Positions 23,149 to 34,541 of a DNA stretch of 64,000 nucleotides are shown here, one piece after another; position 1 is the stretch's first letter, and each line of letters starts with the position of its first letter. The stretch comes from Daphnia carinata (taxonomy: Eukaryota > Arthropoda > Branchiopoda > Diplostraca > Daphniidae). Below the pieces are notes generated by a model. It did no database searches. It had not been told where the DNA came from and worked only from the letters and a program-made list of their open reading frames with translations. A program made the translations under genes and the position numbers. The stretch is taken from positions 5,534,221 through 5,598,220 of the forward strand of contig NC_081336.1 of the NCBI RefSeq assembly GCF_022539665.2, read 5' to 3'.

Positions 23149-26100
23149 ATGTCGTTGTATACAGGTGCTAAGCCTAAGACAAAACGTACCTTTTTTAAAA
23201 AAAACTAGCAAATCTGATGACACTTCTACAGAAATTTTTGATAACCCCAATTCCACAAACGAATTAACTCAGTCTGTCACTTATACGACCTTCGACCCCT
23301 TACCCTTTCGGAAAAGATCTACCCGTTCTACACTCAATTACGCACCCTTGAACCAAGTAGATAACCCAGAGGCTATTTTACGATCCAAGCGGATACGCGT
23401 TCAAGACACCGATAGCACAAACCTGTCTCTCGTAGAAAAGATTGCTAACTTCTTTTCACCAAAAAAATCGCCGACGAAACAGTCTGATTTATCAATAAGT
23501 CGTGAAATTCTACACGGAGAGTACATGGAGATAGAGACCATAGCTACCGAATTAAGCCCTATTCTCCCGGCAACACAGACCGCCCTTATTCCTAAATCAC
23601 TTAGCATAAGCGAACCCCCTAAAATCTGTCTAGTAATTGGCGAAGAAGACCAAACACAACTCAACGTCCCGACAAATAATTCGGTTTTAGAAGAAACCGA
23701 ACCGGTCAATAAGATCAGCATAGAAAATAACGAAACCATCATACCCCCATCACGATTTGGTAGACAACCACACCACAGAAAAAACGAACGAAACTATTAG
23801 TGAAAATCTAACAAAAAACACAATATCCGACACTCCACACCCTTCCCCTACAGCTTCCGATTCCTTCTTCGAGTTAGTCGATCGCCTCTCAGGTCACCTC
23901 CACATTGCACCACCAAATACCGACACCAACACCCCACCGACAAATATTCCATCACACACGCTCAACTCAACCATAGAAGTCATTAACAACCCCATACCTT
24001 TTGTACCTTACGTCGGTATCGACGACATCCTTGGGGCTCTAAGCCAACACAGCAACGCTATTGGCGGAGACGAAGAGAGCAACGATATCATAGAATTCCC
24101 CCTAAAAACCGAACCAACGCATGGAAAAGTGGATAATCACCACAAGAATCGTGACATTACACAACCAATACGCCCATACACTTCGGCAGGAATTACTACG
24201 TATACGGTCGGCATACCCGCAAGCCAGTGTAATAATCACCTATATAACAACGACACTAGAGGAAAAACCATCCGAACAACAAATTCACTCCCTGCGACAG
24301 GCCATTCGGCGTGCACATCTAGAGATTTGCGACCAACACTCCCACTTTCCACTTCCACCTCACTTTTTCGACCTATTACGCAAACTAGTCGAACTCGTAG
24401 GGAAGACGAAACTTACGGAAGTCCAACAAACCGCAAAACAGGCAGTGAACGATCTGACAGTCCTTTTGTGTGCATTTGTGACCGCTGCCTTAACCGAAAC
24501 CAAGTCTATCCTGCACTTCATCAAAACAACGGATCATTTCGTGCAAACAGCACAAGCATTCACAGAAGTGCTCCAGAAGCAAGCACAGCCCAAGCGCGCG
24601 ACACACCAGGGAATTCACTCTCTTATACAGCCACTCAAAAACCTTGCAACGATTCTGAACACAAAGCAGCAGATAGCAATCACGCTATTCTGTACCAGAA
24701 TCAGCCAACTGATCAAACCACTGCTAGACCTCAGCCGCGTTACAGTTCTCTCGCCGTCATTGAAGGCCAAAGTTCAGCTTCTCGGAACCCAAATACAAAC
24801 CAACAAGTTTATTACCCTCCACAAGAAATACAAAACCCTTACACTCGGGATTGATACTAATCGAGCTCAGCCTCTAGTCCAAATCGACACACATACGTCG
24901 TATCCGACAGGAACGGACTTCAAGACAACCGAAGAAAATACAAAAACCTGGGGGCTCCACGGCGATCGCTCACCCCCCCAATCGATCGAACACAAAGAGC
25001 ATTCATTCAAGGGAAAAGAGACCTATAATTTCAATACCAAGAACAATCAAGAAATGGCATCGCCGCCCAATACCCACCGAAAAACCGAACAACGAAAAGG
25101 CAGGGAAGCTATTACCATGCTGAATCAACTCCAAAATTTTTCTGGGAGTCCCGCCGTCCGCTTCAATCGTTGGATTAAACTTTTCGACAACGTCGTCGAC
25201 ATGTCCAACTGGGACAATTCCGAAATAATTAGCATGCTGTCAACTAAAATGTCAGGCGAAGCTTATGACTTATTACAAAATATCGTGGAATCCAGCAATA
25301 CTTACGAGTACGAAGACATAAAAAAACTCTTCCAAGAAAATTACCACGGTTCCGAAGACATCGATTTCTACCAAATCCAGTTCGACGAAATACAACGAAA
25401 ACCGAAAGAGAATATTTTAAATTACGCCTATAGACTAAAAACTCTCTATAAACGCGCTTATCCCTCCAATTACCAAGAAACGCCAGAAGAACAAACAACG
25501 CAACTAAGATTACTTAAGCAAAAATTCCTGCAAGGACTTGAAGCGGAACTACAAAACATCGTAAGACACAAAATGGTGTCCAGTTTTGAAGAGCTGGTGT
25601 CCAACACACAGAAATACGCAAAGCGCGTCCAGTCGGATATAATAGAAAAAGACAAACGGATATTTGTTAATGCAGTAACAAATACCCCAAATGATACAGC
25701 AATACTAAACGCAATCGAAAAACAAAGTGACCATATCAACTCAATCGCCTCTTGCCTGAAAATAGCCACCACGGAACCTACTCGACAAGAAACAAACATA
25801 TCGCCTGAATTGGACCACAAAATCGACCGCCTAACGGATGTCATTACGAATCTAGGCAACCTCATGCGCACGAACTTCCGACAAGAGAATGGAAACCATT
25901 ACCCAATAAGAAACAACCCCAATTATCCCCCTAAACAGGTCAACTTCTCAGACCCCGCCCCAAGTAACACTTTCACTCGCCAAGGCCAAATGAATGGGTT
26001 CCGTCAGCCTTTCACAAATACTTTCGGTAAACACAACGAAAACACCCCAGGTCAACAACCCTTCCAGCAAAACAGGTCGGCGCAAAACGCCGCAGGGTGT

Positions 26101-26292
26101 TCCAACTGCGGACTCACAAACCATAGCATTGAATCTTGCTTCTGATTCCTAAGGCAACAGACAACACCGGGAACGCCACCTACCTGTTATGTTTGCCAAC
26201 AGTTAGGGCATATAGCGAAATTTTGCCCCAATAAGAAAAACTTAATAAGGTCCAATGAAATTAAGGATGCTACGAATCAGGGAAACGAATAA
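23149..26292 (+). pseudogene. Gypsy-1 gag, unusually long, with two zinc knuckles
   Basis: Coding starts at ATG 23149 and breaks at a T/A homopolymer near 23200. It continues in a second frame to about 23800, a third to about 24120, then the long frame to 26145. The N-terminal 650 or so residues are Ser/Thr/Pro-rich or helical and match nothing I know. The capsid-like part starts near 25110 (SPAVRFNRWIKLFDNV, KENILNYAYRLKTLY), and a CCHC knuckle CSNCGLTNHSIESC lies at 26098-26139. One in-frame TGA at 26143-26145 separates it from a second knuckle, CYVCQQLGHIAKFC (26185-26226), in the same frame, which ends at 26292. Gag would assemble the particle and bind RNA. At about 1,000 residues it is about twice the usual size. 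Confidence 0.8.
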
Positions 26293-26403
26293 GGGCCGGC
26301 CTTAGAATAGGGTCGCCAGAGAATAGGTCAGTAAGCCCCGAACCATTATCATCAGTCGCAAAAATTACAGCATTCAGTAAATCAGCAGCCCCACGACTTT
26401 CCG

Positions 26404-29400
26404 TAAAGATTCACAAATACTCCGTTTAAAGCATTATTCGATACTGGCGCGGCCAGGAGCCTATTACATATAGATATTTTTAATCAAATAACGTCGGAAC
26501 ATCAACTAAGTTGCTCTCAGTCTGACGTAGAATTATACGATGTGCACAATAGGAAACTATTCACATTAGGGATAGTTTCCCTACCTGTTGTTTACGGGGC
26601 CAATATACTAGACCAAGAATTTATTGTCACGAATGGTATTTCTGAAGCATGTATATTGGGTTTGGACGCCGCAGACAAACATGAGTTTATTTTTGATGGC
26701 CGCTCTAAAACAATATTCCTCGCCCGTGACAGACCAGAAAGTATACTAGAAGTAAAACAAGAGGGTTTATTACCGAAGGGCCAAGGGCCAATAGTTAAAA
26801 CAACCATGACTTTAGTTAAAAGGGTCTTAATTGCCCCCAGATCTTCTCAAGTCGTGGAAGCCACATTTCAGGAGACTGGTAATATTATGGACACCAGTCC
26901 TCTCTTTTTATTTTCCCAGAGTATGGATTTACCTGAAGGAATATTTATAGGCGATTTTGTAAATGCTAGGAACAGAAACGGAAGATATCAGATCGTTGTG
27001 GAAAATAAATCTAATAGGGCACATACTCTGCCGAGGGATAGTCCCCTAGGAGAGGTAGAACTTTCTTGTCAACTGATAGGCAAAGTATCATCAGGTCAAG
27101 AGTCTGCTTCTCAGGCGAATCCCCCCGACGAGGAACACGTACCAGAACCGGATATCAACCCCCAATATAAAAAACCGTTAGCGGCACTCCTTAGTGAATT
27201 TACTGAACTATTTGCGACAACAGACTCCGGATTAGGGAGTACAGGGTTGATTAAACACTTCATTGATACAGAAGGGAAAGGACCTATTCGACTTCGACCT
27301 TACCGTACAGGCCAGGGCCAAAAAGAAGAATTAGAGAAACAAATAAAAGAAATGTTGCAATCGAACGTAATAAGGCATTCAACATCCCCATGGCAGCACC
27401 AGTAATCTTAGTAGTCAAGAAAACAGGGGAAATGCGTTTTTGTATCGACTATAGGAAACTAAATACCTTAACAAAAAAAAAGACTCTTACCCACCTCCAA
27501 GAATTGATAGCACTCTCGATAGACTGTACGGAAAAAAATTCTTTACAACCTTGGATCTGGCCTCAGGCTATTGGCAGATCGAACTAGAAGAATCATCTAA
27601 AGAAAAAACTGCCTTTATCGTAGAAAATAACCTATACGAATTTGTTAGAATGCCTTTTGGATTATGTAATGCGCCGGCTACCTTCCAGCGATTAATGAAC
27701 CATATATTAAGAGATGTTGCAGGTCAGAAAGCCCTAGTTTATTTAGATGACGTAATTATTTTTTCCGACACCTTCGAAAGCCATCTGAGCGACATTCGGG
27801 AAGTCTTCTCTTTAATTAAAAACGCAGGATTAAAATTAAAACTAAAGAAATGTCAATTCATGAAACAAGCAGTAAATTATCTGGGGCATATCATTTCCAC
27901 CGACGGTATCGGCCCGGACCCAGACAAAATAGCTAATTATAAAGTTCCAACGTCAGCGAAGAAGTACGATCCTTTTTAGGATTAGCTGGGTATTATCGAC
28001 GCTTTATCGAAAATTTCGGAGCTATTGCCCAACCATTAACCGCAAAAACCCATAAAAATGCATTAAACAGATCCTTCGTCTGGTCGGATGACGATCAAAA
28101 GGCTTTCGAAAAACTGCGTGCATTTTTAATCACTCCCCCACTTTTAGCATACCCTAACTTCGACCTCGAATTTTTATTGTTCACCGATGCCTGCGATTAC
28201 GGAATCGGCTCTGTTCTTTCACAGATACAACACGGTGTAGAAAAACCCATAGCATACGCGAGTCGACAACTAAAACCGGCTGAACAAAAATGCGCTACAG
28301 TAGAAAAAGAGGCATTAGCAGTTGTATTCTCTATTAAGCATTTCCGACACTACTTGCTAGAATAAACCATTTACGGTGATTAGCGATCACCGTTCTCTTC
28401 AATGGTTGGAAGAACAGAAAGACAACAACGGCAGATTAGGCCGTTGGGCTATTTTATTAGTCGGTACCAACTACAAAATTAAGTATCGGCCAGGACGCGT
28501 ACACCAAAACGCCGATTGCCTGTCACGCCTTCGTGTCGCTCATATTCATATGGATAACGCAGAAATAGATATAGTAGCAAGCCAAACTACAGACCCATTA
28601 TGTCAAGCAATAAGGAAATATCTAGATGACGGAGTCCTCTCCGACGAGGACGAAAAGAACATGCCAATCTGGGCAAAAGAAATTAGTTTCTACCAAGTTA
28701 CAAATAGTGTACTTTACAGAATAGAAACATCAACGGCAAAAAGCCGGAGAAATATTCTGAACCCCCAGGTTATCCTGCCCCTTACGTTACGACGGGCAGT
28801 ATTAAAACAAATGCACGACGAACCTATTTCATGCCACCTCGCTTTCCTTAGAACCTATCTAAAAGTCAAAAATAATTACTACTGGCCCACAATGAGAAAA
28901 GACATAAGAGAATATTGCTCTGCTTGCGAAATCTGTATTGCAAACACTAACTCTACACTGAGAGCCTTCCTTTTCCCCCACGAATTAGCTAAATTTCCAT
29001 TCCAGATTATAGGAATAGACTTTTTGGGTCCGATCCAACCAATATCCCCTAATGGAAATAACTGTATTTGCGTAATCACCGATTACTTCACGAAGTACGT
29101 CATCGCCGTTGCCCTACCCGACCAAACTGCCCGCACCACGGCCGAATGCGTGTATAAAAATGTTGTATTGACCCACGGGGCCCCACTAGCTATCGTCTCT
29201 GATAGAGGACCAAATTTTACCTCCGGTCTATTTAAATACTTTTGTAAAAAACTTAACATCAAACAAAGATTCACTACGGCATATAACCCAGCAAGCAATG
29301 GGAAAACGGAAAGATTTAACCGAACCCTCACCACGATGCTAAGAAACGAACTCGTAAATGGGCAACATCATAATTGGGAAGATGTATTGGGAGAAATCGG

Positions 29401-29926
29401 TTTCGCATACCGCTCCTCCGTTCACTCCTCCACCAACGAGTCACCTTACTATATGATGCACGGCCGTGACTGTAACATGCCTATAAACACAATTCTGGGA
29501 GCAACTCCTGAAGCCATACCCTCATCAGGTGGTTACGTCGACACACTGCTCGAAAGACTACGATATAGCTTTCACCGGGCACGGAAAGAAAATGAGAAAG
29601 CCAGGGAACGCCAAAAGAAACAATACAACAAAAGGGCCAAAATATTTAATTACAGACCGGGAGATCGAGTCTTATTAGATGTCCGGGTGGTGCAAAAAGG
29701 AGACAACAGGAAGTTTACATCTAAATTTCGAGGCCCTTATCGCGTCGTCAAAGTGTACTCAAACCGTACAGTGGACATAGCAGACAATTCATATAACTGC
29801 CAACTAGTGCACAGTAATCGACTTAAACCGCTGTACGAGACAATGTTATGGACAGACGAACCCATGCCAGATATCGAGCCTTCGGTCGAACCAAACGACC
29901 GATTTCGGAAACAAAAAATAATGTGA
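26404..29926 (+). pseudogene. Gypsy-1 pol: protease, reverse transcriptase, RNase H, integrase
   Basis: The aspartic protease motif DTGA is at 26440-26451. The frame stays open to 27405 (linker and start of reverse transcriptase). A shift near 27400 gives VVKKTGEMRFCIDYRKLN, and another near 27545 gives DLASGYWQIEL and the intact polymerase box YLDD (27740-27751). A third near 27960 leads into RSFLGLAGYYRRF and RNase H (TDACDYGIGSVLSQ), with a short break near 28365. The integrase frame 28376-29926 is intact: zinc-binding His/Cys set ending CSACEICI, and the DDE triad in GIDFLGP (29018), SDRGPNF (29201) and GKTERFN (29309). The catalytic residues survive, but at least four frame breaks remain. 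Confidence 0.92.
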
Positions 29927-30110
29927 AAAAATAATGCGTCGCAAAGTGAGGCTACATTAGTACCACCGAATTCAACTGCGCCAAACCTAGATGATGTGAT
30001 TCTCGAACACATGTGCAACACGTCCATCGCAACCCCGAATGACAATTTCCCACGGTTGCGTGCCAGGTCAACAATCGAACCAAGGACGCGTCTTATCTCG
30101 GAAATCTAAA

Positions 30111-30111
<1 letters not shown>

Positions 30112-30150
<39 letters not shown>

Positions 30151-30237
30151 GCGTAGAATAGGGTAGGCAATATAAAAACATTTACCCTTAAAACAAAACA
30201 AATCAATAAACTAATAAAAAAAAAAAAAAAAAAAAAA
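30112..30237 (+). repeat. Two long poly(A) tracts downstream of pol
   Basis: A run of 37 A (30112-30148) and a run of 22 A (30216-30237) flank a short AT-rich stretch between the end of pol and the accessory ORF. They are inside the element and not at its end. Their lengths may be inexact in the assembly. Confidence 0.8.
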
Positions 30238-30396
30238 GCGCAAGGAAGGACCGTCGCGACTGTTTACAATCAGGTCAACACGCCCTAGCAAGTTCATAAA
30301 CTCCCTACTACGTTACAAGGGACGACAAGGAGTATTTAAGCAACTGCAAAACGACAACCAAACATCCACTTCACCTTCAACATCACCAGTAAGAAC

Positions 30397-30903
30397 ATGT
30401 CTGACAAATGGGAACCGCTCTCCGACGAGGATTGGAGCCTCATTGAGAATGTCTGGGCAAACGGAAGCCCCTGGAACAGCACCATTGACTTGGACGCTTC
30501 CTACGACACGGACGAAACGGCTAGTCTTCCAGACGACCGCTCACCGTCCGAGAAGATAGGCCAGGGCCTCTCGGATGAAGATTTAGACGCCTACTTCTCG
30601 AACCCCGGCAGCCTGAACCATCTGGTCGAGGACGAGGCAGGGAACACTGACTGGGGGAAATTTCTCGCCCTAGACCGCTATGTGGCCCGTCTGAAGAACG
30701 CCACTAGCACAAGGAAATGGACGCCGTTCGGCCTCCCTACCATGGAATGGCCACCCTACGGCTTCATCACGAAAGCGAAAAAAGCGACCGACGACAACAA
30801 ACTACGGTCAACCGGCCAAGGTTGGCTCCCCACCAAAAGGGAGACAATTTTACTGATGTTTTGTGCAATCCTCTTTATTTTTGTATTGTTTTTCTTTAAG
30901 TAA
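30397..30903 (+). CDS. Gypsy-1 accessory ORF: acidic 168-residue protein with C-terminal membrane anchor
   Basis: A single intact ATG-to-stop frame lies between pol and env, flanked on both sides by A-rich non-coding sequence. The first 110 residues are acidic and Trp/Ser-rich, with a repeated SDED pattern (LSDEDW near residue 8 and LSDEDLDAYF near 60). The middle is basic (YVARLKNATSTRKW). The last 20 residues form one hydrophobic helix (TILLMFCAILFIFVLFFF) followed by a single Lys. There is no signal peptide, so the protein looks tail-anchored with its body in the cytosol. I know of no matching Ty3/gypsy gene. Its intactness, while gag, pol and env are all broken, is notable but may be chance given its size. 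Confidence 0.6.
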   Translation: MSDKWEPLSDEDWSLIENVWANGSPWNSTIDLDASYDTDETASLPDDRSPSEKIGQGLSDEDLDAYFSNPGSLNHLVEDEAGNTDWGKFLALDRYVARLKNATSTRKWTPFGLPTMEWPPYGFITKAKKATDDNKLRSTGQGWLPTKRETILLMFCAILFIFVLFFFK

Positions 30904-31263
30904 TAACAAATAAATAAAAACAAAAAAACAAAACAAAAAAAACAACCCTTAAACTTCTTTTCTACCCTTGGATTTATCATATATAGAAAAAAAAAAGTAG
31001 TAACAATAAAAGAAAGCAATGATAAAAAAAAAAAAAAAAAAACAAACAAAGTAAAAAAAAAAAAATGTACAACAAAAAAAAATAAAAAAAAATAACTTAA
31101 CAACAACAAAAAAATATATAATAAACAAAACAAAATAACATAAAACAGTGCATATACGAACTCCTCCTACTTCATATGTATTCCTTTTTTTTATGTGCCG
31201 AACATACGCCGCATGACGTATGACGCGCCACCTATCATTTACTCGCCACACGCCATCTTCCAA
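30904..31263. other. A-rich low-complexity spacer in Gypsy-1
   Basis: About 360 bp, mostly A on the plus strand with AAC/AAT interruptions. The long T-rich open frames on the opposite strand are composition artefacts. Confidence 0.7.
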
Positions 31264-31520
31264 AAACAGCATTGCCATGTCTCCCCAACCATTTTCTCGC
31301 ATCCCTTTACTTTCAAAAAAAAAAAAAAAAAAGGGGGCAGCATTGCCATGTCTCCCTGACCATTTCCGCGCACCCACCCTATTTTTCACAAACAGCATTG
31401 CCATGTCTCAACAAACGGTTCCTCGCCCAATATATTCCCTCAGCAACATTGCCATGTCTCTTCAAGCCTATTGTGATCCTCCTTTCCTTCTGATTTACAA
31501 CATTGCCGTTCCCTTGTTTT
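31264..31520 (+). repeat. Five tandem degenerate units with CATTGCCATGTCTC
   Basis: The core CATTGCCATGTCTC begins at 31270, 31341, 31396 and 31447, with a shorter copy (CATTGCCGTTCCC) at 31501. Spacing is 71, 55, 51 and 54 bp. Each core is followed by a C/T-rich segment. The array lies in the non-coding interval between the accessory ORF and env. Role unknown. Confidence 0.75.
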
Positions 31521-31740
31521 CCAATCCTAGTTTACGCCATTATTGGCCATTACGTAGCTACCTTTATTACCCTATTAGCGATTTTCAACAAAAAAAAATA
31601 TTTTTTTTTCTTTTTTTTTTAGTTTAAGTGCAAAATACATAGAAATAAATTTTAATTCAAGCAAATATTACCAAAATACAACAACAACAAAAAAAACCCT
31701 GAACAAACAGGGTTTCTTGTTTAAGGCCCAGTCGTCGGAT

Positions 31741-31811
31741 ACGGGTTTGTGAGGTTTGAACCCACGTCCAGCCTGCAGCATTGGCATGGCAGGCCACTGC
31801 GATACCAATGC
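31741..31811 (-). other. tRNA-like sequence inside Gypsy-1
   Basis: Read on the minus strand it has an A-box-like TATCGCAGTGG and a T-arm-like GTGGGTTCAAACCTCAC with a 5-bp stem at the right spacing. The would-be anticodon arm has a 6-bp stem but a 12-base loop, so it is not a normal tRNA. A tRNA-derived SINE piece or an internal RNA polymerase III promoter are alternatives. Confidence 0.4.
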
Positions 31812-32032
31812 GGAAAACTACAACTATGATAAGATTATGTTTAGTATTCGCAAAATCCCACAACTACAATTTATTCTACATACTATTAATAATATTTTGT
31901 CCCCGTATATTCCTCCTTATCATTCCCATACGAATATGTTAACCCCTTGATAATTATATTCCAAACAAACAAAAAAAAAATGGAAAAGAAAAAGTACTGC
32001 CAGAAATATGGTAGTTAAACAAAAATGTTTTT

Positions 32033-33753
32033 ATGATTTCCCAGATCATGCTGATCCCTATCGCGTTGACCCTCCTGCTCTCATCATCAAGAGCATTTCA
32101 AACCACAACATGCAACTGTAATAACCCGACTGGAGTTGGACTTCTTCAGTTCTCCGACGGTCTTTGCGAGCCTGCCACACGCGTCTCACACACTAAAGTG
32201 GACTACCGAGTAATGACCGACAAAAAAGTAGCCTTTAACTTCCCAGGATATATCTGCGGCAGATGGAAATCAATCAAACACATCACGATCAATTTCGTAG
32301 GACAAGTCATAATCGTCCCGGAACGCATCGCCATGGAAACAACAGCCGTAGAGTGCGATATCATGAGGCAGTCAAAAAGATGCAACAAGAGCCCAATGAC
32401 CATATCAGAAAGCAAATGGGTATTCAACCAAGAGCCAGACGACGTAGGATATTGGCTAAGGACCACTACCGTGGTCACCATCAACTGCATGTTGGAGGAA
32501 GTTGTCCTCTCCCGCATCGATGAAGGGGACATAATCAATACGCCCTTAGGAAAAGCCAACGTGACGCATGGTTCCTTATCTCACAATCACCTCACCTTAT
32601 TCTGGATCGACACATACAGAAAAGCAACCGACATCTCCCTCAGACAATTAGAAAAGGGTGTGGGATACTGGTACGAATCTTCAACAAACGGAACTTGGAT
32701 TCTCCAAGATGACTCCAAACAACTAGACTTCCATGTACGACTGATGTCACGTTGTCAGACTGTGAAGTGCGACAAAAAGATAGAAAGTTGGACCGTAGTT
32801 GGAGACAACCATTTATTCGTCATCACATACCCGTTGGGCCCAACCGCAGTCACCATGCCTTCAATCATCAAAAACACTACAACTAACATGAGCGACTCCC
32901 TAGACATCAACATCCGGCAAAACGCTAGAATCCAATATCTAGATAGAAGATGCTGCCATCCGCCACGAAAACGAACTCGTCCGAATCGTCCAGAGCATAC
33001 AATGTGACCAGCGACGCACCAAACACGCACAAACTGTATCAACTGCTCAATATAATGGATGGTTGGCAGCCACACAGCCTCCGTCAGTGCGTGAAACTGA
33101 TCGCTACCGGAAACATCGTCCCAGCCATCCAGTGTACTCCTACGACGGTCAATTTCACAACAGACACCACCATTTGTGGACCACAACCACGGTTCGGGAA
33201 TTCTACCATCGGTCGATCCGGGTGGGAACTCACAGAGTTCACGTCATGCTACTGGGCTGGTGGAATCGTTAACTTTAACGATAAACCATATGCCTACCGC
33301 AAGAACACGTGGCAACTGGCCGAATCATCCGTCGTCGTACCGCAGCGTGATCTAGCCGACGCTTTCCGTTACCAAGACGTCGATTTCTTCGAGTACCAGC
33401 ATCAAACCAACCCCGCATATACAGACACTCTGGTTAGCCCAATGGATGTGATGGCCGACATTACAGCAGCCATGAACGAACATTCGGCGACTGGACCAAA
33501 TCTAAACACAGGAGCTTCCGCAATCGTCATCTCAGCAGCCGAAAAAGCCGGTCTCGGCACCTTTACCAATTGGTTCGAGAATTTTAAAGTCTACTCGTTT
33601 ATAATTCTACTTATCGCCGCCTTCCTTCTACTCGCTCGCGGCTGCTATGCCCTCGGATTTTGTGGGTTAATATGGAGATGTTGTTGTAAACCCCCACGCC
33701 CCCCCCCTACAGCAGTTTACCGACCGCAGAACAACCGCCCGAGAGAGCCCTAA
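32033..33753 (+). pseudogene. Gypsy-1 envelope-like glycoprotein
   Basis: The frame starts with an ATG and a hydrophobic signal sequence (IALTLLLSSSRAF). A Cys-rich start follows (CNCNNPTGVGLL) and several N-glycosylation sites. Frame breaks near 32950 and 33065 interrupt it. The last frame, to 33753, has a conserved-looking block (SGWELTEFTSCYW, IVNFNDKPY), a membrane-proximal segment (TNWFENFK), a transmembrane helix (FIILLIAAFLLLA) and a short Cys/Pro-rich tail. Start, middle and end align by eye with the Gypsy-2 envelope (48094-51956), so the two are homologous. Captured viral glycoproteins in LTR elements are known, and this layout resembles mononegavirus/chuvirus-type glycoproteins more than the baculovirus-F type of Drosophila gypsy, but that is inference. 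It would act in membrane fusion if intact. Confidence 0.75.
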
Positions 33754-33789
33754 ACTTCTTTTGGATTGCGGGACGCAATCTGGTATGAC

Positions 33790-33798
33790 GGGGAGCGA
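33790..33798 (+). promoter_or_regulatory. Purine tract before the Gypsy-1 3' LTR
   Basis: GGGGAGCGA sits directly before the 3' LTR, where the plus-strand primer of reverse transcription is expected. It contains one C, so it is a weak polypurine tract. Confidence 0.4.
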
Positions 33799-34537
33799 TG
33801 TAACGAATCGTCTAGCGAAGCCCCTTCTTACCTTCTCTCAATAGACTAGAACCTCATACCTGTAGCCTCTTGTTACTCAGAGCCTTCATTTACTAACCTA
33901 GTTGTAAACTCCCTTAAGAATATAAAAATAATGAAGACATGTCTGGGCACGCTGGCTAAAAATAGATTTATCTCGGTTGGTCCGAGATCGCCCGAAATGG
34001 CCTAAAACCGCCCGACCGATTTCTAGCTATCGTCCAAATTCATTCGATACCGCCCGAATTTGCCCGCCTATACCTCTTCATTGCGCTCAAAATCGCCCGA
34101 TATCGCCCGATATCGCCGCCTATCCGTTAACGCTGTCCCGTAGGACTCTCACGGTCGATGGCTAACATATAAGAAGCCATCGAGAACTCACAGTAGTTAG
34201 TCGATCCTGGAAGAACTATCTCGTGTAGACCTTCATCGCCCTTCCGAGCCGCTACCTCATCCTCTCCAGCTGAAGCGTAAGTCTTCTCTTAATAATATTT
34301 GCTACTTGTCTTAGCTATCCATTGGTCGTGTAAGCCAAGTAACTTGATATGCCACTGTTGGCCCTTGCCTTCGATCTGTTCAATCTATCGACTACTTGTG
34401 GTCTCTTAATACACGTTATTCTATCGTACACGTATTGTCTTACGCTTATTTATACACGACATTGTGGGTAGCAGCGCCGCGTTTAGTTGTATTTTCAGTA
34501 TTGGAGGCAACATGACAACGTCTTGTCCTCCTTTACA
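33799..34537 (+). repeat. 3' LTR of Gypsy-1
   Basis: 739 bp, nearly identical to 22391-23116. The main differences are an 11-bp duplication (CGCCCGATATC occurs twice near 34094), a short variable spot near 34165, and scattered substitutions. It is followed directly by the target duplication CTAG and then by BEL/Pao sequence. Confidence 0.93.
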
Positions 34538-34541
34538 CTAG

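Larger units (their letters stand above)
22391..34537 (+). mobile_element. Gypsy-1: 12.1-kb Ty3/gypsy element with accessory ORF and envelope
   Basis: The element is bounded by two direct LTRs (22391-23116 and 33799-34537, TGTAAC...TTACA) and by the target duplication CTAG (22387-22390 and 34538-34541). Its order is LTR, primer-binding-like site, gag with two zinc knuckles, protease, reverse transcriptase, RNase H, integrase, accessory ORF, A-rich spacer, envelope, purine tract, LTR. It sits inside the BEL/Pao element and in the opposite orientation. The LTRs differ at roughly 20 places by eye, so the insertion is fairly recent, yet gag, pol and env carry several frameshifts and stops. At over 12 kb it is long for a Ty3/gypsy element. 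The length comes from gag and from the pol-env interval. Confidence 0.93.

Noticed and set aside
23196-23214. Programmed -1 slip site in the T/A homopolymer of Gypsy-1 gag
   Set aside because: A -1 shift gives a short dead end; the long frame needs the other shift, so an indel in the homopolymer is simpler.
30756-31404. Long Phe/Leu-rich open frames on the minus strand
   Set aside because: They are the complement of A-rich low-complexity DNA; composition alone explains them.
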